Source of the DNA: Hyunsoonleella flava | Lineage (GTDB): Bacteria > Bacteroidota > Bacteroidia > Flavobacteriales > Flavobacteriaceae | Length of the DNA: 64,000 nucleotides | Reading direction: 5' to 3' | NCBI RefSeq assembly: GCF_004310325.1 | Contig: NZ_SIRT01000011.1 | Location: 78,080 to 142,079, forward strand | In this document: one piece after another, positions 44,906-52,685 of the stretch | Layout of the letters: each line of letters begins with the position of its first letter | How positions within the stretch are numbered: position 1 is the stretch's first letter | Notes under the pieces: generated by a model | What the model was told of the DNA's origin: nothing | Databases searched by the model: none | The model's input: the letters and a program-made list of their open reading frames with translations, nothing else | Translations under genes and position numbers: made by a program

Positions 44906-45469
44906 ATGTTCCAGCTAGGTAAAACTATCGTTTCAGAAGACATTATCACAAAGGACTTTTTGTGCAACTTAAATGCATGTAAGGGTGCGTGCTGTGTTGA
45001 TGGAGATGCTGGTGCGCCTTTAGAAGAAGATGAGGTGGCTATTCTGGATGATATCTATCCTAAAGTAAAACCTTTTTTACGGCCAGAAGGTATAAAAGCC
45101 ATTGAACAGCAAGGTACATCTATAACTACTGAAGATGGTGAACTGGAAACCCCATTGATAAATGGCGCTGATTGTGCCTATGTAATTTTTGATGAAAATG
45201 AAGTAGCGCTTTGCGGGATAGAAGAAGCATACAATCAAGGTGAGATTTCGTGGAAGAAACCAATTTCTTGCCATTTATACCCTGTTCGCGTTAGGGATTA
45301 CACAGAATTTTCGGGAGTGAACTATCATAAATGGCAAATTTGTGATGATGCCTGTGCGCTTGGAAAAGAACTTCAGGTGCCTATTTATAAGTTCGTAAAA
45401 GAGGCACTTATAAGAAAATTTGGTGAGGATTGGTACGCCGAATTGGAAAAAGTTGCTGAGACTTTTTAA
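44906..45469 (+). CDS. DUF3109-family cysteine-rich protein
   Basis: A 187-residue protein with conserved cysteines in CNLNACKGACCVDGDAGAPL, then DCAYVIFDE, LCGIEEAY, ISCHLYPVRV and CDDACALG. The pattern is that of DUF3109, related to YkgJ-type zinc/iron-chelating proteins. Metal or Fe-S binding is likely, the role unknown. It has its own promoter and is followed by the long region upstream of nrdB. Confidence 0.87.
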   Translation: MFQLGKTIVSEDIITKDFLCNLNACKGACCVDGDAGAPLEEDEVAILDDIYPKVKPFLRPEGIKAIEQQGTSITTEDGELETPLINGADCAYVIFDENEVALCGIEEAYNQGEISWKKPISCHLYPVRVRDYTEFSGVNYHKWQICDDACALGKELQVPIYKFVKEALIRKFGEDWYAELEKVAETF

Positions 45470-45947
45470 CACCCCAAAATTCACTTGTTAAAACACCTTA
45501 AAAAGCCTTAAAAACAGGGCGTTCATCTGTTTTAAACTTTTATTTTTTTTGTAAACTTTTTGATTTTACAAAATTTATAAAATTCTGATTATCAGTATAA
45601 TAAACATTTTTTTTTGTAAACTTATTGATTCTTAGGCAGTTGTTTGTTTGTTAAAAACTTGTTGAAAAGGTTTTTTAATCGGCGTAAAAACATATTAATC
45701 ATTTTGCAATCTTTGTTGCACTCAATTCTGAGCAAAAACACAACTTTAGCTTGTTAATAAACTTGTTAAAAATGTATTTAGAGTTACTCAAAAATGCATT
45801 TAACAATTTATAATCTTTGTTGAAGCCATTTTTACCAAAAAGTGTTTTTCAATAAAGTTTTAGAAAAATAAGTCTGGTTTTCAGGTCTATTTTTACAGGG
45901 ATATCCTGCAGGATTTTGTACGTCAATATTTAACCTATTACCAACGC
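45470..45947 (+). promoter_or_regulatory. 478-bp repeat-rich leader region of nrdBA
   Basis: No gene is seen. Two 23-bp direct repeats (45543-45565 and 45608-45630, differing at one base and starting TTTTTTTTGTAAACTT) flank a palindrome CTGATTATCAG (45585-45595). CTTGTTAA-like words recur (near 45648-45665 and 45750-45770), and AATCTTTGTTG occurs twice (near 45708 and 45812). A perfect palindrome ATCCTGCAGGAT (45903-45914) lies about 33 bp before nrdB. No exact TAnnTTTG is found, and no classical NrdR-box pair. Confidence 0.55.
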
Positions 45948-47222
45948 ATGGAAATAACACATATCATTAAACGCGATTACGAAACAACGCCTTTCGAATT
46001 AGAAAAAATTACAAGTGCAATAGAGAAAGCAATGCTTTCTGTAAATCATGGTACAAGACAAGATGCCAAAGACATTTCCGATAGAGTTTTTGAAGCCCTA
46101 TTGGCTAGAAAAGCTGTCGATTCAAGGTACGTGCCTAATGTTGAACAGGTACAGGATATTGTAGAGGACAAATTAATGGATAGTGCGTTTCACGATGCTG
46201 CTAAAGCTTACATTCTTTATAGAGATGAACAAGCCAGAAAAAGGCAAACTAATATTTTCGAAAAACGTATTAACCTTAAACCTTATGAGTATCCAGATTT
46301 ATACGAATATGTAAATGCGATTAGACATTCGTATTGGATACATACAGAGTTTAACTTCACTAGTGATATTCAGGATTTTAAGGCGCAACTTAGTCCGGTA
46401 GAAAAATCAGCTATCAAAAACACCATGCTAGCTATTTCTCAGATTGAAGTAGCGGTTAAATCGTTCTGGGGTGATATTTATCAAAAAATGCCAAAACCAG
46501 AAATAGGTTCTGTAGGTTCAACATTTGCAGAAAGTGAAGTGCGCCATCACGATGCGTACTCACACTTATTGGAGATTTTAGGTTTAAATGCGGAGTTTAA
46601 GGCTCTTAAAAAGAAGCCTGTGATTATGAGACGTGTACATTACTTAGAAACAGCTCTCAAGAATTCTAAGAGTGATAATATTCAAGAATATGCAGAGTCT
46701 ATATTATTATTTTCACTTTTCATAGAACACGTATCGCTATTTTCTCAGTTCTTAATCATTATGGCTTTTAATAAGCATAAAAACATGCTAAAAGGGATCT
46801 CTAATGTTGTAGAGGCAACTTCTAAGGAGGAACAAATACATGGGGACTTTGGTATAGATGTGATCAAAATCATTAAGAAAGAAAACCCAGAGTGGTTTGG
46901 AGGCGATTACAATGTAAAAATTCAAACGATATGTAAAGAGGCTTATAATGCTGAAAGCGATATTATAGATTGGATTTTTGAAGCTGGGGAATTAGATTTC
47001 TTACCAAAAGATGTTGTAAACGAGTTTATTAAAAAGCGCTTCAATGACTCATTAGAAAGCATCGGCATAGATAGGGTATTTGAAGTAAAAGACGAATTAA
47101 TAGCGCAAACCGAGTGGTTTGACGATGAGATAATAGGAACCAAACACGGGGACTTCTTTGTAAAACGATCCATTAACTACAGTAAAAGAACAAAAAGTAT
47201 AACTAGTGACGACCTTTTTTAA
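45948..47222 (+). CDS. nrdB: ribonucleotide reductase small subunit with N-terminal ATP-cone
   Basis: A 424-residue protein in two parts. Residues 1-100 are an ATP-cone (IKRDYETTPFELEKITSAIE ... VEDKLMDSAFHDAAKAYILY), normally found on the large subunit. Residues 110-400 are the ferritin-like radical subunit with ligands E167, E197, H200, E260, E295 and H298; Y204 stands at the usual tyrosine position (HHDAY). This layout is that of the flavobacterial NrdB of Leeuwenhoekiella blandensis, and of class Id enzymes with a dimanganese cofactor. The metal is inferred from kinship, not seen. No nrdI is nearby. Confidence 0.93.
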   Translation: MEITHIIKRDYETTPFELEKITSAIEKAMLSVNHGTRQDAKDISDRVFEALLARKAVDSRYVPNVEQVQDIVEDKLMDSAFHDAAKAYILYRDEQARKRQTNIFEKRINLKPYEYPDLYEYVNAIRHSYWIHTEFNFTSDIQDFKAQLSPVEKSAIKNTMLAISQIEVAVKSFWGDIYQKMPKPEIGSVGSTFAESEVRHHDAYSHLLEILGLNAEFKALKKKPVIMRRVHYLETALKNSKSDNIQEYAESILLFSLFIEHVSLFSQFLIIMAFNKHKNMLKGISNVVEATSKEEQIHGDFGIDVIKIIKKENPEWFGGDYNVKIQTICKEAYNAESDIIDWIFEAGELDFLPKDVVNEFIKKRFNDSLESIGIDRVFEVKDELIAQTEWFDDEIIGTKHGDFFVKRSINYSKRTKSITSDDLF

Positions 47223-47225
47223 ACT

Positions 47226-49019
47226 ATGAAAATTAAAGACCACCTACAAGACACCAAAACAGAGCAACAATCAAAGTACGATGAACTTCTTAATGCTAGA
47301 AAAGAGCAAATTAAGAATGCAAATCAAAGTCAAACTGAACCAAAGTTTGAATGGTTAACTGAAAATAGCCGAAAATTTTTAGCATCGGGATATTTAACGG
47401 ATGATGCTACGCCAGAAGAAAGAATACGAGAAATAGCTGAAAGAGCGGAGCAAATCCTTAAAATTGACGGTTATGCAGATAAGTTTTACAACTACATGTC
47501 TGAAGGCTTTTTCTCTTTGGCATCACCAGTATGGTCTAACTTCGGGAAAAAGAGAGGTTTACCAATTAGTTGTTTTGGGTCTAATATTGCAGATGATATG
47601 GGTAACATATTATATACCCAATCTGAAGTAGGGATGATGTCTAAATTAGGTGGCGGAACTTCTGGATATTTTGGAAACTTAAGACATAGAGGTGCACCAG
47701 TAAAAAATAACGGTTCATCTTCTGGAGCGGTACACATCATGCAATTATTTGAAAAAATGGTGGATGTGGTAAGCCAGGGTTCTGTAAGAAGAGGTCGTTT
47801 TTCTCCATATTTACCAGTAGAGCATCCAGATATCAATGAGTTTTTAGAAATTGGTACAGAAGGTAATTCAATTCAAGAATTGACACACGGTGTATCTGTT
47901 ACTGATAAATGGATGGAAGAAATGATTGAAGGTGATGTTGAAAAGCGTTCTATTTGGGCAAAGGTAATTCAACGTCGTGGCGAAATAGGCTACCCATACA
48001 TTTTCTTTAAGGATCATGCCAATAATCAAGCTGCAGATGTATATAAAGAAAACAATCACAAAATTGTGGCAAGTAATTTATGTACTGAAATTATGTTGCC
48101 TTCAAATGAAAATTGGTCATTTGTATGTGTATTGTCTTCCGTAAATTTATTGCACTATGACAAATGGAAAGATACCGATGCGGTAGAAACCATGGTATAT
48201 TTCTTAGACGCTGTAATTACTGAGTTTACCGAAAAACTTGAAGAGTACCGTGACTCTGATGACTTAGATGACAGACAGACATTTATGTTCATGGAGCGTG
48301 CTTATAATTTCGCAAAGTCTAACAGAGCATTAGGTTTAGGGGCATTAGGATGGCATTCGCTATTACAGTCTAAAATGTTACCGTTTGATAGTCAAGAGGC
48401 CTTCAACTTAAATAGTGAAATATTTAAAACGATTGAAGAGAAATCCTATAAGGCATCAAAAGAATTGGCAGCTTTGTTTGGGGAGCCAGAAGTATTAAAA
48501 GGGTATGGCAGACGTAATGCAACATTAAATGCTATTGCACCTACAACATCTTCGGCATTTATTTTAGGGCAAGTATCACAAGGTATAGAGCCTATTTGGT
48601 CTAATATTTATGTAAAGGATATTGCAAAAATAAAAACAACTATAAAGAACCCTTATTTATTAAATCTATTGGAAGAAAAAGGGTTAAATACTCCTGAAAT
48701 ATGGCGCAGTATCCGCGATCATGATGGGTCTGTACAACACTTGGAAGAGGAATTAACAGAGCACGAACGCGATGTGTTTAAGACCTATTCTGAAATAGAT
48801 CAGTTAACCATTGTATATCAGGCAGCTAACAGACAAAACCATATAGATCAAGGGCAATCTGTTAACATTATTGTGCATCCAGATATGCCTGTAAAGGATA
48901 TAAATAAGATTTATGTTACAGCATGGAAACTAGGGCTAAAGTCGTTATACTATCAACATAGTATGAACGCTGCACAAAAGTTCAAACAGAAAAAAGAATG
49001 TGCGAGCTGTGAAGGGTAG
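47226..49019 (+). CDS. nrdA: ribonucleotide reductase large subunit, minimal type without ATP-cone
   Basis: A 597-residue catalytic subunit, much shorter than class Ia NrdA (about 760) and starting without an ATP-cone. Catalytic residues are present: C116 (ISCFGSN), C286 and E288 (SNLCTEI), C301 (VCVLSS), the radical-transfer tyrosines in SLYYQHS, and the C-terminal thiol pair C592/C595 (ECASCEG). It starts 3 bp after nrdB. A short, cone-less NrdA fits the class Id description from Flavobacterium johnsoniae; activity control would then sit on NrdB. Confidence 0.94.
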   Translation: MKIKDHLQDTKTEQQSKYDELLNARKEQIKNANQSQTEPKFEWLTENSRKFLASGYLTDDATPEERIREIAERAEQILKIDGYADKFYNYMSEGFFSLASPVWSNFGKKRGLPISCFGSNIADDMGNILYTQSEVGMMSKLGGGTSGYFGNLRHRGAPVKNNGSSSGAVHIMQLFEKMVDVVSQGSVRRGRFSPYLPVEHPDINEFLEIGTEGNSIQELTHGVSVTDKWMEEMIEGDVEKRSIWAKVIQRRGEIGYPYIFFKDHANNQAADVYKENNHKIVASNLCTEIMLPSNENWSFVCVLSSVNLLHYDKWKDTDAVETMVYFLDAVITEFTEKLEEYRDSDDLDDRQTFMFMERAYNFAKSNRALGLGALGWHSLLQSKMLPFDSQEAFNLNSEIFKTIEEKSYKASKELAALFGEPEVLKGYGRRNATLNAIAPTTSSAFILGQVSQGIEPIWSNIYVKDIAKIKTTIKNPYLLNLLEEKGLNTPEIWRSIRDHDGSVQHLEEELTEHERDVFKTYSEIDQLTIVYQAANRQNHIDQGQSVNIIVHPDMPVKDINKIYVTAWKLGLKSLYYQHSMNAAQKFKQKKECASCEG

Positions 49020-49070
49020 ATAAAATTTTTATCTTAAGTTCCTTTTGTAAAAAAGCACTCAAAATTTTAT

Positions 49071-49098
49071 AAAAAGCATCCTAACTAGGATGCTTTTT
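49071..49098. terminator. terminator after nrdBA
   Basis: AAAAAGCATCC pairs with GGATGCTTTTT around TAACTA. It is strong and nearly symmetric. Confidence 0.92.
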
Positions 49099-49103
49099 AT
49101 TTA

Positions 49104-49111
49104 TACCTTTG
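49104..49111 (+). promoter_or_regulatory. promoter -7 element of the RDD gene
   Basis: TACCTTTG matches TAnnTTTG, 22 bp before the start of the RDD-family gene. Its -33 region would fall within the nrdBA terminator. Confidence 0.5.
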
Positions 49112-49133
49112 TAAGATAAATTTTATATTCATT

Positions 49134-49658
49134 ATGTCTAATAGTTTTAAGGTAACACCAGATTTATACACTTCAAAAGGAAACCGTTTTGCTCATTATA
49201 TTGTCGATATCATTATAGTATTATTAATATTTTATGCGATTCTTTTAGGTCCTATTTTTCTATACTATTCATTTGCAGAAGATACGACAGCGATGGATTC
49301 TTTTCTTGATGGTATAGAGAGCAACCCATTACTAGATAGATTGATTACGGCGATTGTTTTAGCCTTAATATATTTTGCCATTGAATCTTTAACCAAAGGG
49401 AAGAGCGTAGGAAAGTTTATTACAAAAACGAAAGTTGTTTTGGAAGACGGTTCAAGACCTTCATCTTCAGATTTTTTAAAAAGGAGTTTTTCTAGAATGA
49501 TCCCTTTTGAACCATTTTCTTTTCTTGGAAGTGAAGGAAGGGGCTGGCATGACACTATTTCAAAGACTTATGTTGTGGATATTGATAAATTCGAAGCAAA
49601 AAGAAAATCGCATGACGAACTAGACCAAATTGGTGCGCATCTGATTGAAGAAAAATAG
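49134..49658 (+). CDS. RDD-family membrane protein
   Basis: A 174-residue protein with the RDD fold: GNRFAHYIVDIIIVLLIFYA carries the N-terminal Arg-Asp pair, and KGKSVGKFITKTKVVLEDG and SFSRMIPFEPFSF the second and third motifs. It has two to three membrane helices. Some RDD proteins are Na+/H+ antiporters or transport accessories; the role is unclear here. It has its own promoter and terminator. Confidence 0.87.
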   Translation: MSNSFKVTPDLYTSKGNRFAHYIVDIIIVLLIFYAILLGPIFLYYSFAEDTTAMDSFLDGIESNPLLDRLITAIVLALIYFAIESLTKGKSVGKFITKTKVVLEDGSRPSSSDFLKRSFSRMIPFEPFSFLGSEGRGWHDTISKTYVVDIDKFEAKRKSHDELDQIGAHLIEEK

Positions 49659-49681
49659 GTTGAAAACTTAGATAAAATTAG

Positions 49682-49712
49682 AAAGTATCACTCCATTAAG
49701 TGATGCTTTTTT
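49682..49712 (+). terminator. terminator after the RDD gene
   Basis: AAAGTATCACT pairs with AGTGATGCTTT (one G-T wobble) and is followed by a T tract. Confidence 0.85.
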
Positions 49713-49794
49713 TATTCACACGTTTTATCAAGTAATCCGTTTATTTCAAATACCATATATTGTAGGGCAATTAGTTGATTTTTATTAGGGCAAA

Positions 49795-51561
49795 ATGATA
49801 AAAAAGATACTCTTCTTAATACTTTTATTAGTTCTTGGTATATTACTTTTTTTAAACCCAAATTTTAAGACAATTTCTGCTGGCATTGCTATTCTACTTT
49901 TTGGTATGATAATGCTTGAAGAAGGTTTTAAAGTTTTTGCTAAAGGGCCTTTACAGCATATTTTAAAAAAGGCTACGGATAAACTATACAAAAGTATTTC
50001 TGTGGGTGCATTTTTTACAGCACTGATGCAATCGAGCTCTTTAGTCTCTGTAATTACCATATCGTTTATCAGTGCAGGATTAATTTCACTTTCAGGAGGT
50101 TTGGGATTAATTTTTGGCTCCAATATAGGTACAACGGCTACTGCTTGGTTAGTGGCAGGTTTAGGGCTTAAGATTAAAATATCAGCTCTGGCAATGCCTA
50201 TGCTTGTTTTTGGAATTATTTTTTCTTTTCAAAAGAAAGTCGCCCTAAAAGCTCTAGGTAACGTATTGGCAGGATTGGGTTTTTTCTTTCTAGGGATTCA
50301 CTACATGAAAGAAGGATTTGATGTTTTTAAGGGATATATAGACTTATCACAATATGCGGTTTCAGGATATTTAGGTGTTCTCTTATACACAGGGCTTGGA
50401 ATTATCATCACAACCGTATTGCAATCCAGCAGCGCCACATTGGCACTTATACTAACAGCATTGTCTGCAGGACAGATTGAGTATGAGAATGCATTGGCTC
50501 TTGCTATTGGTGCTAATATTGGAACCACCATTACAGCAGTTTTAGGTGCTTTAGGTGCTAATAGTGCAGGCAAAAGATTGGCTATTGCACATTTTATTTT
50601 TAATATTCTAACAGGTTTAGTAGCCATATCCTTAATATTTCCTTTGGCAAAATTGGTAAATACCTTGTCTGGCGTTCTCAATATCGCATCCTCAAATTAT
50701 ACTTTAAAATTAGCACTATTCCATACCATATTTAATGTTTTAGGTGTTATTTTAATACTGCCATTTATTAGAGTTTTAGAACGCTTCTTGATGCGACTGT
50801 TTACAAAAGAAGCCGATAAGGATATTCACGAACCCAAATTCCTAAATCCAGCGGTATTGAAGTTTCCTAGTACTGTGATTGTTGCCCTTTTGAAAGAATC
50901 TCGTTTTTTGTTTAAGAAAAGTATATTCAAAATAGTTTCCCATGCATTGAACGTACATAGAGGCGACGTGAAATCCGATGCAAAACTTAAACATGTCATA
51001 AAGAAGTCAACAGAAGACTTGAACACAGATATTACGGATTTGTATTATTCTAAAGTAAAGATGATCTATGGGGAAATTATAAGATATGCCTCAAATGCTC
51101 AAAGCACTTTAAGCCTAAATAATAAACAAATAAAAACGATTGCTTCCATCCAAATTGCCAACCGAAAAATGGTTGAAATAATTAGGGATGCCAGAGAGTT
51201 GAATAAAAATGTAAGCTTTGTTTTAAATTCTGATAACGAATATCTGAAAAAGGAATATGATGCCTTTAGGTTAAAATTAGCCAAAGTGCTAAGGGTGATT
51301 CATTTATTTAGAACCGAAGAAGATTCAGAAAAATATGCACTAAAATTAAAAGAGCTAAAGAAAGATGCCAAAGCGAATATAAGGCACAGTAACAAAGCCA
51401 TAGATAAATTGATTAGAAAAGACCTGATAACCTCAGAAATGGCATCATCACTTTTTAACGATTACACCAATGTAAACGACATGATAAAAAAGCTAATTGA
51501 CGTGGCTGAACTGTTGTACGGCAAATATGATTCTCTGTTAGAAGAGAATGGAGAAAATTAA
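49795..51561 (+). CDS. Na+/phosphate cotransporter with PhoU-like tail
   Basis: A 588-residue protein. The membrane part (about 1-340) holds the two inverted Na/Pi-cotransporter repeats, each with a QSSS motif: ALMQSSSLVSVITI with GSNIGTTATAW, and TVLQSSSATLALIL with GANIGTTITAV. The C-terminal ~200 residues are a helical PhoU-like domain. The family (NptA/YjbB) moves phosphate with sodium, and several bacterial members export it. Two TAGGGCAA words (49764 and 49787) lie just before the start. Confidence 0.92.
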   Translation: MIKKILFLILLLVLGILLFLNPNFKTISAGIAILLFGMIMLEEGFKVFAKGPLQHILKKATDKLYKSISVGAFFTALMQSSSLVSVITISFISAGLISLSGGLGLIFGSNIGTTATAWLVAGLGLKIKISALAMPMLVFGIIFSFQKKVALKALGNVLAGLGFFFLGIHYMKEGFDVFKGYIDLSQYAVSGYLGVLLYTGLGIIITTVLQSSSATLALILTALSAGQIEYENALALAIGANIGTTITAVLGALGANSAGKRLAIAHFIFNILTGLVAISLIFPLAKLVNTLSGVLNIASSNYTLKLALFHTIFNVLGVILILPFIRVLERFLMRLFTKEADKDIHEPKFLNPAVLKFPSTVIVALLKESRFLFKKSIFKIVSHALNVHRGDVKSDAKLKHVIKKSTEDLNTDITDLYYSKVKMIYGEIIRYASNAQSTLSLNNKQIKTIASIQIANRKMVEIIRDARELNKNVSFVLNSDNEYLKKEYDAFRLKLAKVLRVIHLFRTEEDSEKYALKLKELKKDAKANIRHSNKAIDKLIRKDLITSEMASSLFNDYTNVNDMIKKLIDVAELLYGKYDSLLEENGEN

Positions 51562-51594
51562 AAAAGCATCACGTAAGGGCGTGATGCTTTTCTA
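51560..51594. terminator. bidirectional terminator after the Na/Pi gene
   Basis: AAAAGCATCACG pairs with CGTGATGCTTTT around TAAGGG, starting at the Na/Pi stop codon. It also serves the convergent ompA-like gene. Confidence 0.92.
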
Positions 51595-51616
51595 ATTTTT
51601 GATTAAAAAGGATTAA

Positions 51617-52480
51617 TTAATCTAATATGTTGTTTTCAGCAACAGTATTATCGTTTTCAGACATCAAAGCAAAGAATTTATCTATGTTTGGAAGAATGAT
51701 AATTCTTGTACGTCTGTTTTTTGCTCTGTTTTCTCTAGAATCATTAGCCGCAACAGGTTGGTAACTACTTCTACCAGCTGCAATCAATTTTTTAGGAGCA
51801 ACACTATATTTTTCTTGAAGTTTTCTTACTACAGAAGTGGCTCTCATCACACTTAAATCCCAATTATCGGCAAGAAACTCTGTGTTGATGGTTCTGGCAT
51901 CGGTATGCCCTTCAACCATAACGTCTAAACTAGGTTCAGAATTGATCACGTCAGCTAATTTCTTCAATACATTGTCGGCTTTAGAACTCAATCTATAGCT
52001 TCCAGTATTAAATAGCATATTGTCGGCTATAGAAATCATCACAACAGTTTCATTGATGTTTACAGCAAAATCGTCATCTTCATCCATGTTGCTTTCACTA
52101 ATCGTTTTTTCAAGATTGTAGGCAACAGCTAAATTCATAGAATCCTTAAGTGTTTTCGCATTAGCCAGCTTTTCTGCATCTACATTTTTAAGTGTTTCAC
52201 GCATTTTTGCTTTGGTGTCATTAGAAATTACAGCAACATTTCCAACAACATCAAGTTTTACATCGTTTTCTTGCTTTAGTGTTGCTATTTTAGAGTTGTA
52301 AGCATCAACTCTAGCTTGAATTTTATCAAACTTAGCTTCTAAATCTTCTTTGGCTACTTTAGTTTTTTGTAGTTCACTTTTAATTTCACCGTTTTCATGT
52401 TGAAGTGCTAAATACTTTTTCTTTGAAACACATGAGAATGTAACGACCGCTATTAAAAGCGTGATTGAAATTTTTTTCAT
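51617..52480 (-). CDS. OmpA-family peptidoglycan-binding lipoprotein
   Basis: A 287-residue protein with a lipoprotein signal (lipid-bearing Cys at residue 17 in VTFSCVSKKK). A coiled coil covers about 20-80. A C-terminal OmpA domain follows (about 145-270) with DVMVEGHTDARTIN, DLSVMRATSVVRKL, IAAGRSSYQPV and the RAKNRRTRI stretch that binds diaminopimelate. It ties the outer membrane to peptidoglycan. It is divergent from an outer-membrane beta-barrel receptor. Confidence 0.92.
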   Translation of the reverse strand: MKKISITLLIAVVTFSCVSKKKYLALQHENGEIKSELQKTKVAKEDLEAKFDKIQARVDAYNSKIATLKQENDVKLDVVGNVAVISNDTKAKMRETLKNVDAEKLANAKTLKDSMNLAVAYNLEKTISESNMDEDDDFAVNINETVVMISIADNMLFNTGSYRLSSKADNVLKKLADVINSEPSLDVMVEGHTDARTINTEFLADNWDLSVMRATSVVRKLQEKYSVAPKKLIAAGRSSYQPVAANDSRENRAKNRRTRIIILPNIDKFFALMSENDNTVAENNILD

Positions 52481-52653
52481 AATAATAACTTTAGGTTTGC
52501 TATAATTACGATGAAAGTGTGAATTTGGACGTTGAAATACTTTTTTTTATTAAAAAAAACCTATCAGTTCATCTGCTCAAGTTTTTAAGCAGCAATAAAC
52601 TAAATGATAAAGTAATTTTAAACATATTGTAATGAACAACACCTTAGTTTGTT

Positions 52654-52661
52654 TAGATTTG
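52654..52661 (+). promoter_or_regulatory. promoter -7 element of the beta-barrel receptor gene
   Basis: TAGATTTG matches TAnnTTTG, 24 bp before the start codon. A TTG at 52627-52629 is 24 bp upstream, somewhat far for -33. Confidence 0.5.
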
Positions 52662-52685
52662 CAGTGAAATAAAAGAAATTAATTC

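Noticed and set aside
45470..45947. Cobalamin riboswitch or NrdR-box control of nrdBA
   Set aside because: No B12-box-like sequence and no pair of NrdR-type 16-bp boxes was found; only the direct repeats and palindromes listed are visible.
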